Made by a program: the position numbers and the translations under genes
The notes under the pieces: generated by a model
Database searches by the model: none
What the model saw: the letters and a program-made list of their open reading frames with translations, nothing else
Told to the model about the DNA's origin: nothing
Shown: piece by piece, positions 41,868 through 52,689 of the stretch
Layout: every line of letters begins with the position of its first letter
How positions within the stretch are numbered: position 1 is the stretch's first letter
Source of the DNA: Pleurocapsa sp. FMAR1
Lineage (GTDB): Bacteria > Cyanobacteriota > Cyanobacteriia > Cyanobacteriales > Xenococcaceae
Assembly (NCBI RefSeq): GCF_963665995.1
Contig: NZ_OY762512.1
Span: 2,728,001-2,792,000, forward strand
DNA: 64,000 bases
Direction: 5' to 3'

Positions 41868-42074
41868 TTAGTTTTTCTCTTTCACTTTATTACTTGCTAT
41901 ATTTGCTTCGGCTTTGGAAATAAGTTTATTTAGTCTGCCAGATTGCAAATCTGATTCTATTTGCCGATCCCAAATATCATTTACATATTCTTGAAGCCAT
42001 GCAGTAAGTTGACGAACATCTTTTTCTGGTAATTGCTTAATAGCAGTTTCGATTTCTATGATTTTTGTAGACAT
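41868..42074 (-). CDS. Orphan antitoxin-like small protein
   Basis: The 68-residue product from ATG 42074 reads MSTKIIEIETAIKQLPEKDV, RQLTAWLQEYVNDIWDRQIE, SDLQSGRLNKLISKAEAN. The pattern 'IExAIxxLPxxxLxxxxxWxxEYxxxxWDxQIExDxxxGRLxxLIxxAExx' is that of small cyanobacterial antitoxins placed upstream of RelE/ParE-type toxins. The usual end (GxCxPL) is replaced by SNKVKEKN, and no toxin follows; the DNA downstream is empty. ATG 42149 would add 25 unusual residues and is rejected. Confidence 0.65.
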   Translation of the reverse strand: MSTKIIEIETAIKQLPEKDVRQLTAWLQEYVNDIWDRQIESDLQSGRLNKLISKAEANIASNKVKEKN

Positions 42075-42196
42075 AAGTAGACATAAATATAAATGGGTAA
42101 ATTCGTATATTTGCTCGATTTCAATATTGTAATTCTTACGGAGTGACAAAGAACTTAAAAGAAAGATAAACAGTTAGATTTTAAGCTCAGGTAAGA

Positions 42197-43030
42197 TCAA
42201 GGCTGTATTTCTAAACTATCTTTAGTGTTGCAGCGGGTATAAGCATTCCAGGTAGTTAAATCGGGTGCAGGAAACCCTAAAATAGCAGAACGAGCTTGCT
42301 GGCTTAAACCCTTAACCATACTAAAGTCTGCTCCCGCCACATTTTGAATATTATCTAGGTTTGCCCGTGTCAAATCAGCGGCACGAAAATCAACGCCCTT
42401 CAATTCCGTGTTACCTAAACGAGCATTACGTAAACTAGCTCCTGTCATAATCGCCTTTTGCAGGTTTGCGCCACTTAAGGAAACATCATCTAATATCGCC
42501 CCTGTTAAATCTGCACCGCTTAGATAAGCCCCGATCATTTTTGCCCCTGTTAAATTTACTCTTCGCAGGTTAGCCGTATTAAGATAAGCACCGTTAAGAC
42601 TAGCGCCAGGTCCTATTGCGCCAGAACTTTTGTAGTTAAATCCTTGAGGAAAAATAGTTTCGTTGTCGTAGATAGTTACTTGAAACTGAGTACCCTCTAA
42701 GTTAGTATCCTTGAGGTTAGCCCCACGTAAATCAGCACGGCTTAAATATGCCCCTGTTAAGTTTGCCCCTGTCAAGTCTGCTTTTTGAAGATTAGCCCCT
42801 CTTAAATCTGCTTTTTGAAGATTAGCCCCTCTTAAATCTGCTCCAACTAAATCTGCATTTGTCAAAATACTGTGAGAAAAGTTTACCTGTGCCAAATTAG
42901 CTTGATTGAGAGCGATCGCATATAGATCTAAATTACTATAGTCTGCATTAGTTAAACTTTCTCCTGCCTGTAATTTGGCAGTAATATTAGCAGCGAGAGG
43001 AGATTTATTACTAGAAGCGGTTGTGGGCAT
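42197..43030 (-). CDS. Pentapeptide repeat protein
   Basis: The 277-residue product has an N-terminal tail (about 1-25), then A(D/N)Lxx repeats: LDLYAIALNQANLAQVNFSH, ADLVGADLRGANLQKADLRG and onwards to residue 110. A short break follows (QFQVTIYDNETIFPQGFNYK) and a second repeat block (about 145-235). These form a right-handed quadrilateral beta-helix. Function is unknown; many cyanobacterial members lack assigned roles. Two 33-base units in the first block are exact copies (TTAAATCTGCTTTTTGAAG). Start ATG 43030. Monocistronic. Confidence 0.88.
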   Translation of the reverse strand: MPTTASSNKSPLAANITAKLQAGESLTNADYSNLDLYAIALNQANLAQVNFSHSILTNADLVGADLRGANLQKADLRGANLQKADLTGANLTGAYLSRADLRGANLKDTNLEGTQFQVTIYDNETIFPQGFNYKSSGAIGPGASLNGAYLNTANLRRVNLTGAKMIGAYLSGADLTGAILDDVSLSGANLQKAIMTGASLRNARLGNTELKGVDFRAADLTRANLDNIQNVAGADFSMVKGLSQQARSAILGFPAPDLTTWNAYTRCNTKDSLEIQP

Positions 43031-43243
43031 GATTCAGTTGAAATTTTATCGAATTTATTTTAAATAGTCACTTGCCAAAAAGTATAAATTATTCAGTACC
43101 TTTCATGAGGTTGAGAATTGTTGACACAATAAATATAGGAGTTCAGTTAGACAAAACCCTTCTACTCTTCAAGCTCTACATTAATTTAGCTAACAAAATT
43201 TCAGCTTCAAAAGCTGATAGCTACCCCAATCCTTAAATTAACG

Positions 43244-43621
43244 TTATTGCAGCTTGCTTCTAATTTCTTCAACTCGCTTACGATTAACTCCTAAATCTGA
43301 TTTCCCTAGGCGTGAAGCAGAACGTACCTGAACGGCATTTGATTCTTGGTCTGAGTAAAATTCAACATCATCCACATAGCCCATTAACTTACTCTTGAAT
43401 TCCGCGTAAAGATAATTACCTGTCTCTTCAATTATGGTAGTTCCCTCCATAGCTTCTACTACTTGCTTAATTTGGGCAATAGACTCAGTTGGCAAAGGTT
43501 CAATCTTGGATTTAGCATCATTGCTTTGACTGTTGACACAGTTAGGAGTTCCAGGACAGGCAGTTAACTTTCCATCTTTTATGCCTAAATTATTTGGTTT
43601 TTTCCCTGAAAAATTAAACAT
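43244..43621 (-). CDS. DUF1499 protein
   Basis: The 125-residue product has the DUF1499 signature: LTACPGTPNCVNSQSNDAKS near residue 17, and YLYAEFKSKLMGYVDDVEFY followed by VQVRSASRLGKSDLGVNRKR. DUF1499 proteins are widespread in phototrophs and proteobacteria without known function. The two Cys in CPGTPNCVNS are conserved. No signal peptide or membrane helix. Start ATG 43621. It lies 128 bases beyond ctpA on the same strand. Confidence 0.85.
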   Translation of the reverse strand: MFNFSGKKPNNLGIKDGKLTACPGTPNCVNSQSNDAKSKIEPLPTESIAQIKQVVEAMEGTTIIEETGNYLYAEFKSKLMGYVDDVEFYSDQESNAVQVRSASRLGKSDLGVNRKRVEEIRSKLQ

Positions 43622-43748
43622 CTTAGATACTTCTCTTTAAAACTTGGTTTTAATGCTATTAGGATGTATTTTATAGCAATTCCTCGGTTTAATTCAGATG
43701 TTGTCAGAATATTTAGTAATTAATTAGTTAAAAGCTGATAGCTAAGAA

Positions 43749-45005
43749 TTAAGAGCTTTCTAATGCTGCATCAGCTAAAACATTTTGCTTTGAAGTCAAC
43801 AATTTTACTGCCTCTTGGTATTGCTTGTCTGCGTCTGTGGCAATTTGCGCGTAGGTAATCGGATCTTGTGATACAACATCGTCAGGCATAATTCCCAATT
43901 TATTAATATCTGTGTGGTTAGGAGTCTCATACTTAGCAACTGTTACGGCTAATCCTGCGCCATCAGGTAATTCAAACAGAGATTGAATTAAACCTTTGCC
44001 AAAGGTTTTTTCACCTACCAATAATGCTCTCTCATTGTCTTGTAAAGCTCCTGCCAAAATTTCGCTAGCACTGGCAGTACCTTGATTAACCAAAACCACT
44101 AAAGGATCATCCGTCAGCATTCCGTCATTAGCATCGAAGCTGCCCAAGGCTCCCTGGCGGTTGACTGTATAGACAATAGTGCTATTGTTTAACCACATTC
44201 TGGCAATTTCAACCCCCGCTTGCAGCAGCCCTCCAGGATTATTCCTTAAATCTAAAATATAAGCTTCTGCTCCTTGTTGCTCTAATTTACTAACTCCGTG
44301 AGCAATTTCTTTAGCTGCATTGGCACTAAATTGATTGAGGCGCACATAACCAATTTTTTCATCAGTGCTAGTATCCAAGGCAGTGAAGACAGGATTGAGA
44401 GAAATGCGATCGCGCACTATATTTACAGTATGGGGTTTAGCCGCCTTGTCCAAACCAGACTGCACCCGCAGCGAAACTTTAGTGCCGATAGCACCACGCA
44501 TTTTTGCTGCTGCTTCATCTAGAGTAATAGTTTTGGTATCAACTCCATCAATTTCTAAAATGCTATCTTTTGGTTGAACTCCTGCTGCTTCTGCGGGAGA
44601 GCCAGCCAAGGGAGAAATAACTTCAATCAGTTTCGTTTCGGGATTAACGTTGATCTGTAGACCTACCCCCGAAAGTTCTCCTGAAGTATTAACCTGTAAA
44701 CTATGATATTGTTCTGGTCGCAGTAGTCTAGTGAATGGATCGTCTAGTTTAGCCAGCATCTCTTCGATCGCCGTATAAGTTTCATTGCGATCGAGCAAGG
44801 GCTTCTTAACAAATTTCTCTCGTAGCTTCCACCAATTTTGATGGTTAAAGCTTTCATCTACATAGGACTGGTTGACAATCCGCCAAGACTGAAGCAGTAA
44901 TTTTTGCTCTTCGGTAAAAGCTTGAGCCTGAGAAGTGTACCAGCCAAAAGAAGACACAAAACAGAAAAATGTTAATAAGGCGATCGCCAAAATTTTTTTG
45001 ATCAT
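43749..45005 (-). CDS. ctpA: Carboxyl-terminal processing protease (S41 family)
   Basis: The 418-residue product has a signal peptide (1-30, ending AQAF), an N-terminal helical region (TEEQKLLLQSWRIVNQSYVD), a PDZ domain (about 105-190; SGVGLQINVNP, AGSPAEAAGVQPKDSILEID) and a C-terminal protease core. Catalytic Ser is in NQGTASASEILAGALQDNER and the general-base Lys in VGEKTFGKGLIQSL. CtpA removes the C-terminal extension of the D1 precursor in the lumen, which is needed for manganese cluster assembly; CtpB/C paralogues exist, so the exact member is by resemblance. Divergent from petB. Confidence 0.88.
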   Translation of the reverse strand: MIKKILAIALLTFFCFVSSFGWYTSQAQAFTEEQKLLLQSWRIVNQSYVDESFNHQNWWKLREKFVKKPLLDRNETYTAIEEMLAKLDDPFTRLLRPEQYHSLQVNTSGELSGVGLQINVNPETKLIEVISPLAGSPAEAAGVQPKDSILEIDGVDTKTITLDEAAAKMRGAIGTKVSLRVQSGLDKAAKPHTVNIVRDRISLNPVFTALDTSTDEKIGYVRLNQFSANAAKEIAHGVSKLEQQGAEAYILDLRNNPGGLLQAGVEIARMWLNNSTIVYTVNRQGALGSFDANDGMLTDDPLVVLVNQGTASASEILAGALQDNERALLVGEKTFGKGLIQSLFELPDGAGLAVTVAKYETPNHTDINKLGIMPDDVVSQDPITYAQIATDADKQYQEAVKLLTSKQNVLADAALESS

Positions 45006-45469
45006 GAGAAAAATTTAGGGTTATATCTTAGATTATTTTAATTTAGAAAATCTTAATTAATTGTTACGCAAAAACCAAAATTTTTTTTGCCAGCGTCAAA
45101 GCTTTGACGGTGTGTTTTTTAAGATGTACTGGTTATCCCGCCCTAAATATGGCGTATAATTAAGATAATAAATAAAGCCACCATAGCTTAAAGTTATGTT
45201 AAATTTTTTAAAGAGGCAAGAACGATTGTATTCATGAGTTCTTTCCCCTGATGGACTTAAACAACAAATATACCCATTTGTGCCGTCTGCTTTTGTGCAG
45301 CAAGGCTTTTAAAAAGTTGGCACTCTTTTATCTGGAGGCTTTAGGGCAGTCTCACATATCCACAGGTTCAAGCAAAGTAATCTTGAATTTTAAAGATAGT
45401 CAAGACTCCAAGGAAGCTAATTCGGTAAAATTATCCATAATTATTTTTGTTAGCTAATTTATAGGCTTC
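45006..45469. promoter_or_regulatory. Divergent region between ctpA and petB
   Basis: Contains a perfect 16-base palindrome CGTCAAAGCTTTGACG at 45094-45109 framed by T-runs on both strands, and TATAAT at 45155-45160 as a candidate -10 for petB with a leader of about 300 bases. A 68-codon frame at 45251-45457 has no support and is taken as leader sequence. Confidence 0.5.
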
Positions 45470-46138
45470 ATGTTTTCAAAACAAGTAACAGATTCAAAAA
45501 CTTTTCAATGGTTTGATGAGCGTCTGGAAATTCAAGCAATTTCTGACGACATTACCAGCAAGTACGTGCCACCCCACGTAAATATTTTTTACTGCTTGGG
45601 CGGTATAACTCTAGTCTGCTTTTTAATTCAGTTTGCGACTGGATTTTGCATGACTTTCTACTACAAACCCAGTGTAGCTGAGGCTTTTACTTCAGTCGAA
45701 TATCTGATGAACGAGGTCAGCTTTGGCTGGTTAATTCGTTCTATCCATCGCTGGTCAGCCAGTATGATGGTCTTAATGATGATTCTTCATACTTTCCGCG
45801 TCTATCTTACAGGTGGTTTCAAAAAACCCCGTGAGTTGACCTGGATTACTGGAGTAATCATGGCTGTAATTACAGTAAGCTTTGGCGTTACTGGTTATTC
45901 TCTTCCTTGGGATCAAGTTGGCTATTGGGCTGTAAAAATTGTCTCTGGTGTACCAGCAGCAATTCCCGTTGTCGGCGACCAAATGGTTGAACTATTAAGA
46001 GGTGGCGCAAGTGTTGGTCAAGCTACCTTAACTCGTTTTTATAGCTTACATACCTTTGTCTTACCTTGGTTGATTGCAGTGTTTATGCTGCTACACTTTT
46101 TGATGATTCGCAAACAAGGAATCTCTGGTCCTTTGTAA
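45470..46138 (+). CDS. petB: Cytochrome b6
   Basis: The 222-residue product is the four-helix heme subunit of cytochrome b6f. Cys35 in [14 protein letters not shown] holds the extra heme c_i. Paired heme ligands are His in [20 protein letters not shown] (near residues 86 and 100) and His in [20 protein letters not shown] (near 187 and 202). The end [11 protein letters not shown] is canonical. It passes electrons from plastoquinol in the thylakoid membrane. ATG 45470 gives the family-like [19 protein letters not shown]. Operon with petD after 136 bases. Confidence 0.97.
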   Translation: MFSKQVTDSKTFQWFDERLEIQAISDDITSKYVPPHVNIFYCLGGITLVCFLIQFATGFCMTFYYKPSVAEAFTSVEYLMNEVSFGWLIRSIHRWSASMMVLMMILHTFRVYLTGGFKKPRELTWITGVIMAVITVSFGVTGYSLPWDQVGYWAVKIVSGVPAAIPVVGDQMVELLRGGASVGQATLTRFYSLHTFVLPWLIAVFMLLHFLMIRKQGISGPL

Positions 46139-46274
46139 ACTAGCAATCACGACGTTATCAGAGGTTTTAATCAGCTACCTCTGATAGATTTTGATAAGAT
46201 TGTAACTAGATTGTATCTAAGCTAGATAGACTATTTCAATTAGCTGATTTCCAGGAAATTTAGGAGAAAAAACT

Positions 46275-46757
46275 ATGTCCACTTTAAAAAAGCCAGATCT
46301 TAGCGATCCCGCTTTACGCGCTAAGTTGGCTCAAGGTATGGGTCACAACTACTATGGTGAACCTGCTTGGCCCAACGATTTGTTATATATATTCCCCGTA
46401 GTTATTTTAGGAACTATTGGTTTAACCGTAAGTTTAGCTGTCCTCGATCCTGCGTCGATTGGCGAACCTGCTAATCCTTTTGCTACTCCTTTGGAGATTT
46501 TACCTGAGTGGTACTTGTATCCTGTATTCCAAATTTTGCGTGTAGTTCCCAGTAAACTATTAGGGATTGCTGCTCAAACAGCGGTACCTTTAGGGTTGAT
46601 GTTAATTCCTTTCATCGAAAACGTTAACAAGTTCCAAAATCCCTTCCGTCGCCCAGTAGCTACCAGCGTGTTTATATTTGGCACTTTGGTAACTATTTGG
46701 TTGGGTATTGGTGCGACCTATCCCATCGACGAATCCTTAACTTTAGGCTTGTTCTAA
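46275..46757 (+). CDS. petD: Cytochrome b6f subunit IV
   Basis: The 160-residue product has three membrane helices (about 35-55, 95-115 and 127-147) and the Qo-site PEWY motif in [17 protein letters not shown]. Start [20 protein letters not shown] is the standard PetD N-terminus and is preceded by AGGAGAAA. Together with PetB it corresponds to mitochondrial cytochrome b. Second gene of petBD; an inverted repeat at 46801-46865 probably ends the transcript. Confidence 0.97.
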   Translation: MSTLKKPDLSDPALRAKLAQGMGHNYYGEPAWPNDLLYIFPVVILGTIGLTVSLAVLDPASIGEPANPFATPLEILPEWYLYPVFQILRVVPSKLLGIAAQTAVPLGLMLIPFIENVNKFQNPFRRPVATSVFIFGTLVTIWLGIGATYPIDESLTLGLF

Positions 46758-46800
46758 ATCCTATTTATTTATAGGTTTGATTCGAGTTTTAGTTAAGTTT

Positions 46801-46865
46801 GCGAGATACAGTATTTCGTTATTCATCATTTTTGCTATGAGGAGTAATGATCGATTGTATCTCGC
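46801..46865 (+). terminator. Inverted repeat behind petD, probable terminator
   Basis: GCGAGATACA (46801-46810) pairs with TGTATCTCGC (46856-46865), with an inner imperfect stem (ATTCATCAT/ATGATCGAT region). TGTTTAATTT follows. 44 bases after the petD stop. Confidence 0.55.
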
Positions 46866-47084
46866 TGTTTAATTTAGTAACCCAATTTCTGAGAGATTGT
46901 CGTAACCTATAATTTATTGGTATCATGAATTGATTGAGGAGTTGATAGCCAAAGTTACACCTCTTCACCTGCATACATAATTAGAGAAGAAATGAAGTGG
47001 GAATAGCCCGCTTTTTTTGTTGTCTAAATTAAATAAACAATTCCAACTCAACCAGAGTTGGCTGACGACAACTTTTTCCTCAAC

Positions 47085-47543
47085 ATGACTCATCCTGTTG
47101 TTCCCCAAATTATTGAACTAGCATCTCCCCTAGCTGAAGAACTCAATTTAGAGCTAGTTGACGCGGTTTTTCAAACAAATAAAAACCCACCTATTTTAAG
47201 AATAGACGTTCGCAATCCTAATACAGACACTAGTTTAGAAAACTGTGAACAAATGAGTCGTATTTTAGAAGAAAAACTAGATCTTGCTGAAATTGTTCCT
47301 GGAGCTTATGTTTTAGAAATTTCTAGCCCTGGTATTTCTCGTACTTTAACCACAGAGCGAGAATTTATCGCCTTTAAAGGTTTTGCCGTCAAGATTAGTA
47401 CTTTTGGTCCTTACAAAAATCACCAACAATGGCATGGAAGACTACAGCATCGAGACGAAACAGCAGTTCATATCAATAAAAAAGGAAAAGCGATCGCGAT
47501 TCCCCGTAATTTAATTGCCAAAGTAGAGCTTGACGATGAATAG
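47085..47543 (+). CDS. rimP: Ribosome maturation factor RimP
   Basis: The 152-residue product has the RimP N-terminal domain (VVPQIIELASPLAEELNLEL, LRIDVRNPNTDTSLENCEQM) and the SH3-like C-terminal domain, with LEISSPGISRTLTTEREFIA between. It assists 30S subunit assembly. ATG 47085 (MTHPVVPQIIELA) matches the usual cyanobacterial start; TTG 47058 would add nine residues. First gene of the conserved rimP-nusA-ylxR-infB translation cluster. Confidence 0.92.
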   Translation: MTHPVVPQIIELASPLAEELNLELVDAVFQTNKNPPILRIDVRNPNTDTSLENCEQMSRILEEKLDLAEIVPGAYVLEISSPGISRTLTTEREFIAFKGFAVKISTFGPYKNHQQWHGRLQHRDETAVHINKKGKAIAIPRNLIAKVELDDE

Positions 47544-47619
47544 CTTAGCCAACTTTACCAATCTAGGTTAATTACAATCATAATCTTAATCTAAATTTTA
47601 CTATTAGGAGTACAACAAC

Positions 47620-48963
47620 ATGACCTTAGTCAGTTTGCCTGGTCTGAGGGCAACAATCGCCGAAATCAGTCAACGATACAACTTGCCCGATAGTGCTGTT
47701 GAAGAAGCACTAAGAGAAGCTTTAGTTAAAGGCTACGAAAAGTTTCGCCGTTCTAAAAGCCGTGATGAAGAATTTAGTGAAGAATATTTTGAAAACTTTA
47801 ATGTTCAGTTAGATACAGAAGACGAAGGGTTTCAAATTCTAACTACCAAAGTCATTGTTGACGTTAGTAAAGACCAAATTGAAGATCGGGATCATCAAAT
47901 AGCTTTGAGTGAAGTACAAGAGCAGGTTGATGACTCAGAAATTCAGGTAGGAGATTCTGTATTAGTTGATGTAACTCCCGAACAGAAAGACTTTGGGCGC
48001 ATGGCAGCAATTCAAACTAAACAAGTCCTGTTACAAAAATTACGGGATCAGCAAAGAAAACTTATTCAAGAAGAATTTGAAGATTTAGAAGATACAGTTT
48101 TACAGGCACGAGTAGTCCGTTTTGAACGTCAGTCAGCTATTGTTGCGGTTAGTAGCGGTTTAGGACAGCCAGAGGTAGAAGCTGAATTACCCAAAAGAGA
48201 ACAACTGCCCAATGATACCTATCGTTCTAACACCACCTTCAAAGTCTATTTGAAAAAAGTTAGGGATACTCCTAATCGTGGTCCTCAGCTAATGGTTTCC
48301 AGAGCAACTGCGGGTTTAGTTGTCGAACTGTTTAGCAATGAAGTTCCCGAAATTGAAGAAGAAATTGTCCGTATTGTGGCTGTGGCAAGAGAAGCTCATC
48401 CTCCATCACGTCATGTTGGGGTACGTACCAAAATAGCTGTAGATACCTTAGAACAAGATGTCGATCCTGTGGGAGCTTGTATTGGTGCTAGAGGTTCAAG
48501 AATTCAGGCAGTAGTTAATGAGCTTAGAGGCGAAAAAATTGATGTAATTCGCTGGTCTCCTGACCCAGCTACCTATATTGCCAATTCTCTAAGTCCTGCC
48601 AGAGTAGATCAGGTAGTTTTAGCAAATACTGAAGAAAAGCAATCTGTGGTTTTGGTAGCTGAAGACCAACTAAGTTTGGCGATTGGTAAAGAAGGGCAAA
48701 ATGTTCGTTTGGCAGCTAGACTTACGGGCTGGAAAATTGATATTAAAGATATTAATAAATTTGATGAGGAAGCTGAAATGGCAAAATGGGCTGCTCAGGC
48801 AGAAGCAGCTAAGGTAAGGGCAGCAGAACTTGTTGAAGAAGAAGAAATAGAGGAGGCAGAAGTAGAGGAGGCAGAATCTGACGTAGAAACAATCACTGAG
48901 TCAGCATCAGAAAAAGATTTAGCAACTCAACCAGCAGAAACAGAAATAGAACAAGAGAACTAG
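47620..48963 (+). CDS. nusA: Transcription termination/antitermination factor NusA
   Basis: The 447-residue product has the NusA N-terminal domain (1-125), an S1 domain (about 130-200, [20 protein letters not shown]), and two KH domains (about 225-375: [60 protein letters not shown]). The tail is very acidic ([19 protein letters not shown]), typical of cyanobacterial NusA, which lacks the E. coli AR repeats. It binds RNA polymerase and modulates pausing. ATG 47620 is preceded by TAGGAG. Confidence 0.95.
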   Translation: MTLVSLPGLRATIAEISQRYNLPDSAVEEALREALVKGYEKFRRSKSRDEEFSEEYFENFNVQLDTEDEGFQILTTKVIVDVSKDQIEDRDHQIALSEVQEQVDDSEIQVGDSVLVDVTPEQKDFGRMAAIQTKQVLLQKLRDQQRKLIQEEFEDLEDTVLQARVVRFERQSAIVAVSSGLGQPEVEAELPKREQLPNDTYRSNTTFKVYLKKVRDTPNRGPQLMVSRATAGLVVELFSNEVPEIEEEIVRIVAVAREAHPPSRHVGVRTKIAVDTLEQDVDPVGACIGARGSRIQAVVNELRGEKIDVIRWSPDPATYIANSLSPARVDQVVLANTEEKQSVVLVAEDQLSLAIGKEGQNVRLAARLTGWKIDIKDINKFDEEAEMAKWAAQAEAAKVRAAELVEEEEIEEAEVEEAESDVETITESASEKDLATQPAETEIEQEN

Positions 48964-48990
48964 GTAATTTGTATTTATGCGGTCATAGTT

Positions 48991-49299
48991 ATGGTTATAA
49001 TTTATGACCGCGCAAAAAACTATACCCGTGCAATAGGCAAAAGCAAGAGTTTGAAGCAGATTAATTATCGTCGATGTGTTAGCTGCCGTCGAGTAGCACC
49101 CAAAGAATCATTTTGGCGAATAGTTCGCCTACAGCGAAACCATCAAATTCAGTTGGACAGAGGCATGGGGCGTTCAGCTTACCTCTGCTGCAATATTAAA
49201 TGTTTAAATCAAGCTAAAATTAAAAACCGTTTGAGCAGTTCCCTAAGAACAAAAGTACCCGAAGGTATTTATCAAAAATTACAAGAACGTTTAAGCTGA
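48991..49299 (+). CDS. ylxR: YlxR (DUF448) protein
   Basis: The 102-residue product is basic and has the DUF448 signature INYRRCVSCRRVAPKESFWR, then GMGRSAYLCCNIKCLNQAKI, a putative RNA-binding fold. YlxR sits between nusA and infB in many bacteria and has been linked to RNase P or transcription; its role here is by synteny. The first 20 residues (MVIIYDRAKNYTRAIGKSKS) are longer than usual, so a later start is possible. Confidence 0.88.
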   Translation: MVIIYDRAKNYTRAIGKSKSLKQINYRRCVSCRRVAPKESFWRIVRLQRNHQIQLDRGMGRSAYLCCNIKCLNQAKIKNRLSSSLRTKVPEGIYQKLQERLS

Positions 49300-49575
49300 T
49301 AATATTAATATCAGATAATGTCAGAAAATAAATACCAAACTTTTTTCAACTTAAACTTAAAATCACCTAAACAATCTGATATTTTTCTCTAAAATAGAGC
49401 TATGAGGTAATTGCCGTTAAACTTAAAGACTTGTTCAATATCATTCTATAGTTTAAATTTAGATTTTATTTGATAGAGTCATAAAAGTTGGATTAGCAAT
49501 CTTGGAAACATGAAAGACTACATGGATAAACAAATGGTCAAATAAACACAAACAGTTAACAGAGGGGCATAGTGG

Positions 49576-52527
49576 ATGAACGGCAAAGTAAGAATATACG
49601 AACTATCGAAAGAATTAAATTTGGATAACAAAGACATTAAAGAAATTTGCGAACAGCTTAACATTGCAGTTAAAAGTCATAGCAGCACAATTACAGCATC
49701 TCAAGCAGAAAGAGTAAAAGCCATGGCTGCAAAATCCCCTCTCGCTGAAAAGACAACAAGCAGCCCAAAAAAAGAAGCAAAACCACCAAAAGCACCAGGA
49801 AAACGCAAGCAGCAAATCTTGGCTGTTCATCATAATAGAGGTGAAGCTCCTGCTTCCTTTCAAAATAATAATTCTAATGGTGGAACATCTTCAAAATTGG
49901 TATCTCCGCCCAGTAGACCAGCATCCCCAGCTTCCAAAACATCTCAATCAGAATCTTTGGTATCACCAAAACCTGCTCAATTTAGAGAGTCTGATTCCAA
50001 TCGTCATGAGCTTAAACAATCTTCTCGAAGAGAACAGAATAACTCAGAGCCAGCTTCTAAACCAACAGCAGCTAAACCTCCTCGATTAGTTACGCCTCCT
50101 TCTCGCGCCCAGGAGAATAAGGCAAAGGCGAAAAGCTCTAGCTCAATTCCCTCACCTGTTAAGCCTAAAATAAAAATTACGGAGCAACCCCAAAATAAGC
50201 AAGAAGAAGAGAAAGAGAAAAAGAAAAAGGTTCTTCCTGCTCTGCCTAAGTTAAATCAAAGACCTCAAAAAGCGCAAGTAGCTAGCAAAGCCAAAACAAC
50301 ATCGGATGATGATCTTGATGATAGTCTGGCTATTGACTTGCCTGATGATAATGAGATCGATAATGACGAGATCATCAAAAAAACTGAAGTTAACAAGGTT
50401 ACTAGACTCAAGCGTCCGACTCCTCCTCGCAAAGTAAAAGAATGGGAAAACGAAGAGGAGGATGAAGGAAAACAAAAGGCGGGCAAAGCAAAAGCTAGTA
50501 AAAAACGTCGTGGAATCAAACCTTTGTTGGATGATGATGACGATTTTGATTCTGATTCAAATACAGTTCAAGTTAATACAGCTTTTACTTTGTCTACGGC
50601 GCGTCCAGCCAAGCCAAAATCTATGCAGCAAGAACAGCCTGCTGCCAGCGTCAACAAAAAACCGCGCAAGCCATCATTTAAGACAGAGAAAACTCAAAAA
50701 ACTGAACGTCAGTCGAAAAATAAAGCTGTTACGCCAACTTTACCTGAGTTAATTACTTTGTCCGATAATTTGACCGTCAGAGATCTATCTGAAAGACTTA
50801 ATACCCCAGAAACGGACATTATTAGAAGCTTGTTCTTCAAAGGAATAGCGGTCAATATTACTCAAACTTTAGATTTAGAAACGGCTCGTACAGTAGCTGA
50901 GGAGTTGGGGGTAATTGTAGATACTCCTGAAGAAAAATCAGCAGCTACTAAAGATACAGAAATGTTAGATGCTAATGATTTAGAAAATCTTCAGCCTCGC
51001 CCACCTGTAGTTACAATCATGGGTCACGTAGATCACGGTAAAACTACTTTACTTGATTCAATTCGTAAAAGCAGCGTCGCTTCGGGAGAAGCAGGGGGAA
51101 TTACCCAGCATATTGGTGCTTATCATGTTGATGTAGAACATAACGGTAGTAATCAGCAAATTGTCTTTTTGGATACTCCTGGTCATGAAGCCTTCACGGC
51201 AATGCGTGCTAGAGGCACAAGAGTGACGGATATAGCTGTTTTGGTAGTAGCTGCTGATGATGGAGTACAACCTCAAACAAAAGAAGCTATTAGCCATGCT
51301 AAAGCTGCTCAAGTGCCGCTCTTAGTAGCGATTAATAAAGTAGATAAGCCAGGATCTAACCCCGACAGAATTAAACAAGAACTAACAGAACAAGGATTAG
51401 TTTCTGAAGATTGGGGTGGTGACACCACTATGGTTGAGGTAAGCGCGCTTAAGGGAGACAACTTAGATGAACTACTAGAGATGATTCTTTTATTAGCTGA
51501 GGTTGAAGAGCTTTCGGCTAACCCAGACCGTCCTGCTAAAGGAACAGTTATTGAAGCTAATCTTGATCGCAATCGTGGTCCAGTTGCTACACTTCTAGTT
51601 CAAAATGGTACTCTGCGGGTAGGGGACAGCATTGTTGCTGGTTCTGTGTTTGGTAAAGTTAAAGCGATGGTTGATGACACAGGAAACAAAGTTGAAGCAG
51701 CAACGCCATCATTTGCTGTTGAAGTCTTAGGACTCAACGATGTTCCTGAAGCTGGAGATGAGTTTGATATTTACCCTAGTGAAAAAGAAGCAAGAGTAGT
51801 TGCTGACCAAAGAGCGATCTCCCAACGCGATACCAGACTACTACAGTCCTTATCATCTCGTCGGGTTAGTCTTAGTACTCTTTCCGCTCAAGCACAGGAA
51901 GGAGAGCTTAAAGAGCTAAACTTGATTATCAAAGCTGATGTTCAAGGTTCGGTAGAGGCTATTCAGGGTTCTTTACAACAGCTACCTCAAAATGAAGTTC
52001 AGATTCGGACTCTGATGGCATCTCCAGGAGAAGTAACTGAAACTGATGTAGATTTGGCAGCAGCCAGTGGCGCAGTCATTATTGGCTTTAATACTACCTT
52101 GGCTACAGGTTCAAGACAGGCAGCCGATAGAGAAGGGGTAGACATTCGCCAGTACGATATTATCTATAAGCTTTTAGATGATATTCAAGGGGCAATGGAA
52201 GGTCTGCTCGATCCAGAGGAGATTGAAGAAAGCCTAGGTCAAGTTGAAGTTCGTGCCGTATTCCCAGTTGGTCGTGGTGCTGTGGCTGGTTGTTATGTTT
52301 TATCTGGTAAAATCGTTCGTAACTGTAAAATCCGCGTTCGTCGTGGAGATAAAATAGTCCACGAAGGTGAATTGAATTCTCTCAAACGGATGAAGGATGA
52401 CGTAAAAGAAGTTAATACTGGTTTTGAGTGTGGTATTGGCGCAAGCAAATTCTCTGACTGGAAAGAAGGAGATATTATCGAGGCTTATGAACTAGTCTTC
52501 AAACGCCGTACCTTAGCAACTAAATAA
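49576..52527 (+). CDS. infB: Translation initiation factor IF-2
   Basis: The 983-residue product has a short N-terminal IF2-N domain ([20 protein letters not shown], 1-50), a long low-complexity linker rich in Lys, Pro, Ser and Asp (about 55-390), a second IF2-N domain ([20 protein letters not shown]), then the G domain: [17 protein letters not shown] (near 482), [29 protein letters not shown]. Domains II, III and IV follow. It places fMet-tRNA on the 30S subunit using GTP. The start codon is GTG just before or ATG 49576 ([13 protein letters not shown]). End of the translation cluster; terminator at 52568. Confidence 0.95.
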   Translation: MNGKVRIYELSKELNLDNKDIKEICEQLNIAVKSHSSTITASQAERVKAMAAKSPLAEKTTSSPKKEAKPPKAPGKRKQQILAVHHNRGEAPASFQNNNSNGGTSSKLVSPPSRPASPASKTSQSESLVSPKPAQFRESDSNRHELKQSSRREQNNSEPASKPTAAKPPRLVTPPSRAQENKAKAKSSSSIPSPVKPKIKITEQPQNKQEEEKEKKKKVLPALPKLNQRPQKAQVASKAKTTSDDDLDDSLAIDLPDDNEIDNDEIIKKTEVNKVTRLKRPTPPRKVKEWENEEEDEGKQKAGKAKASKKRRGIKPLLDDDDDFDSDSNTVQVNTAFTLSTARPAKPKSMQQEQPAASVNKKPRKPSFKTEKTQKTERQSKNKAVTPTLPELITLSDNLTVRDLSERLNTPETDIIRSLFFKGIAVNITQTLDLETARTVAEELGVIVDTPEEKSAATKDTEMLDANDLENLQPRPPVVTIMGHVDHGKTTLLDSIRKSSVASGEAGGITQHIGAYHVDVEHNGSNQQIVFLDTPGHEAFTAMRARGTRVTDIAVLVVAADDGVQPQTKEAISHAKAAQVPLLVAINKVDKPGSNPDRIKQELTEQGLVSEDWGGDTTMVEVSALKGDNLDELLEMILLLAEVEELSANPDRPAKGTVIEANLDRNRGPVATLLVQNGTLRVGDSIVAGSVFGKVKAMVDDTGNKVEAATPSFAVEVLGLNDVPEAGDEFDIYPSEKEARVVADQRAISQRDTRLLQSLSSRRVSLSTLSAQAQEGELKELNLIIKADVQGSVEAIQGSLQQLPQNEVQIRTLMASPGEVTETDVDLAAASGAVIIGFNTTLATGSRQAADREGVDIRQYDIIYKLLDDIQGAMEGLLDPEEIEESLGQVEVRAVFPVGRGAVAGCYVLSGKIVRNCKIRVRRGDKIVHEGELNSLKRMKDDVKEVNTGFECGIGASKFSDWKEGDIIEAYELVFKRRTLATK

Positions 52528-52567
52528 ACACACTTCTTGTTAAAAGAAATAGAAGTTAAGCTTGATA

Positions 52568-52597
52568 GTAGAGGGAGTATGCTTCCTCTATTTTTTT
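52568..52597 (+). terminator. infB terminator
   Basis: TAGAGGGAG and CTTCCTCTA form a stem around TATG with one G-T pair, followed by TTTTTTT (52591-52597). It begins 41 bases after the infB stop. Confidence 0.85.
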
Positions 52598-52689
52598 GTC
52601 TGTACTTTGTTATTTCGAGTAAATACTGATTGATTTGATATTGCTAAATAGTTGTATATTTAAAGTTAGCGATCGCTAATTATGATTAA

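Noticed and set aside
45251-45457. 68-residue ORF upstream of petB
   Set aside because: No family pattern and no ribosome site; it fits leader or spacer sequence of petB.
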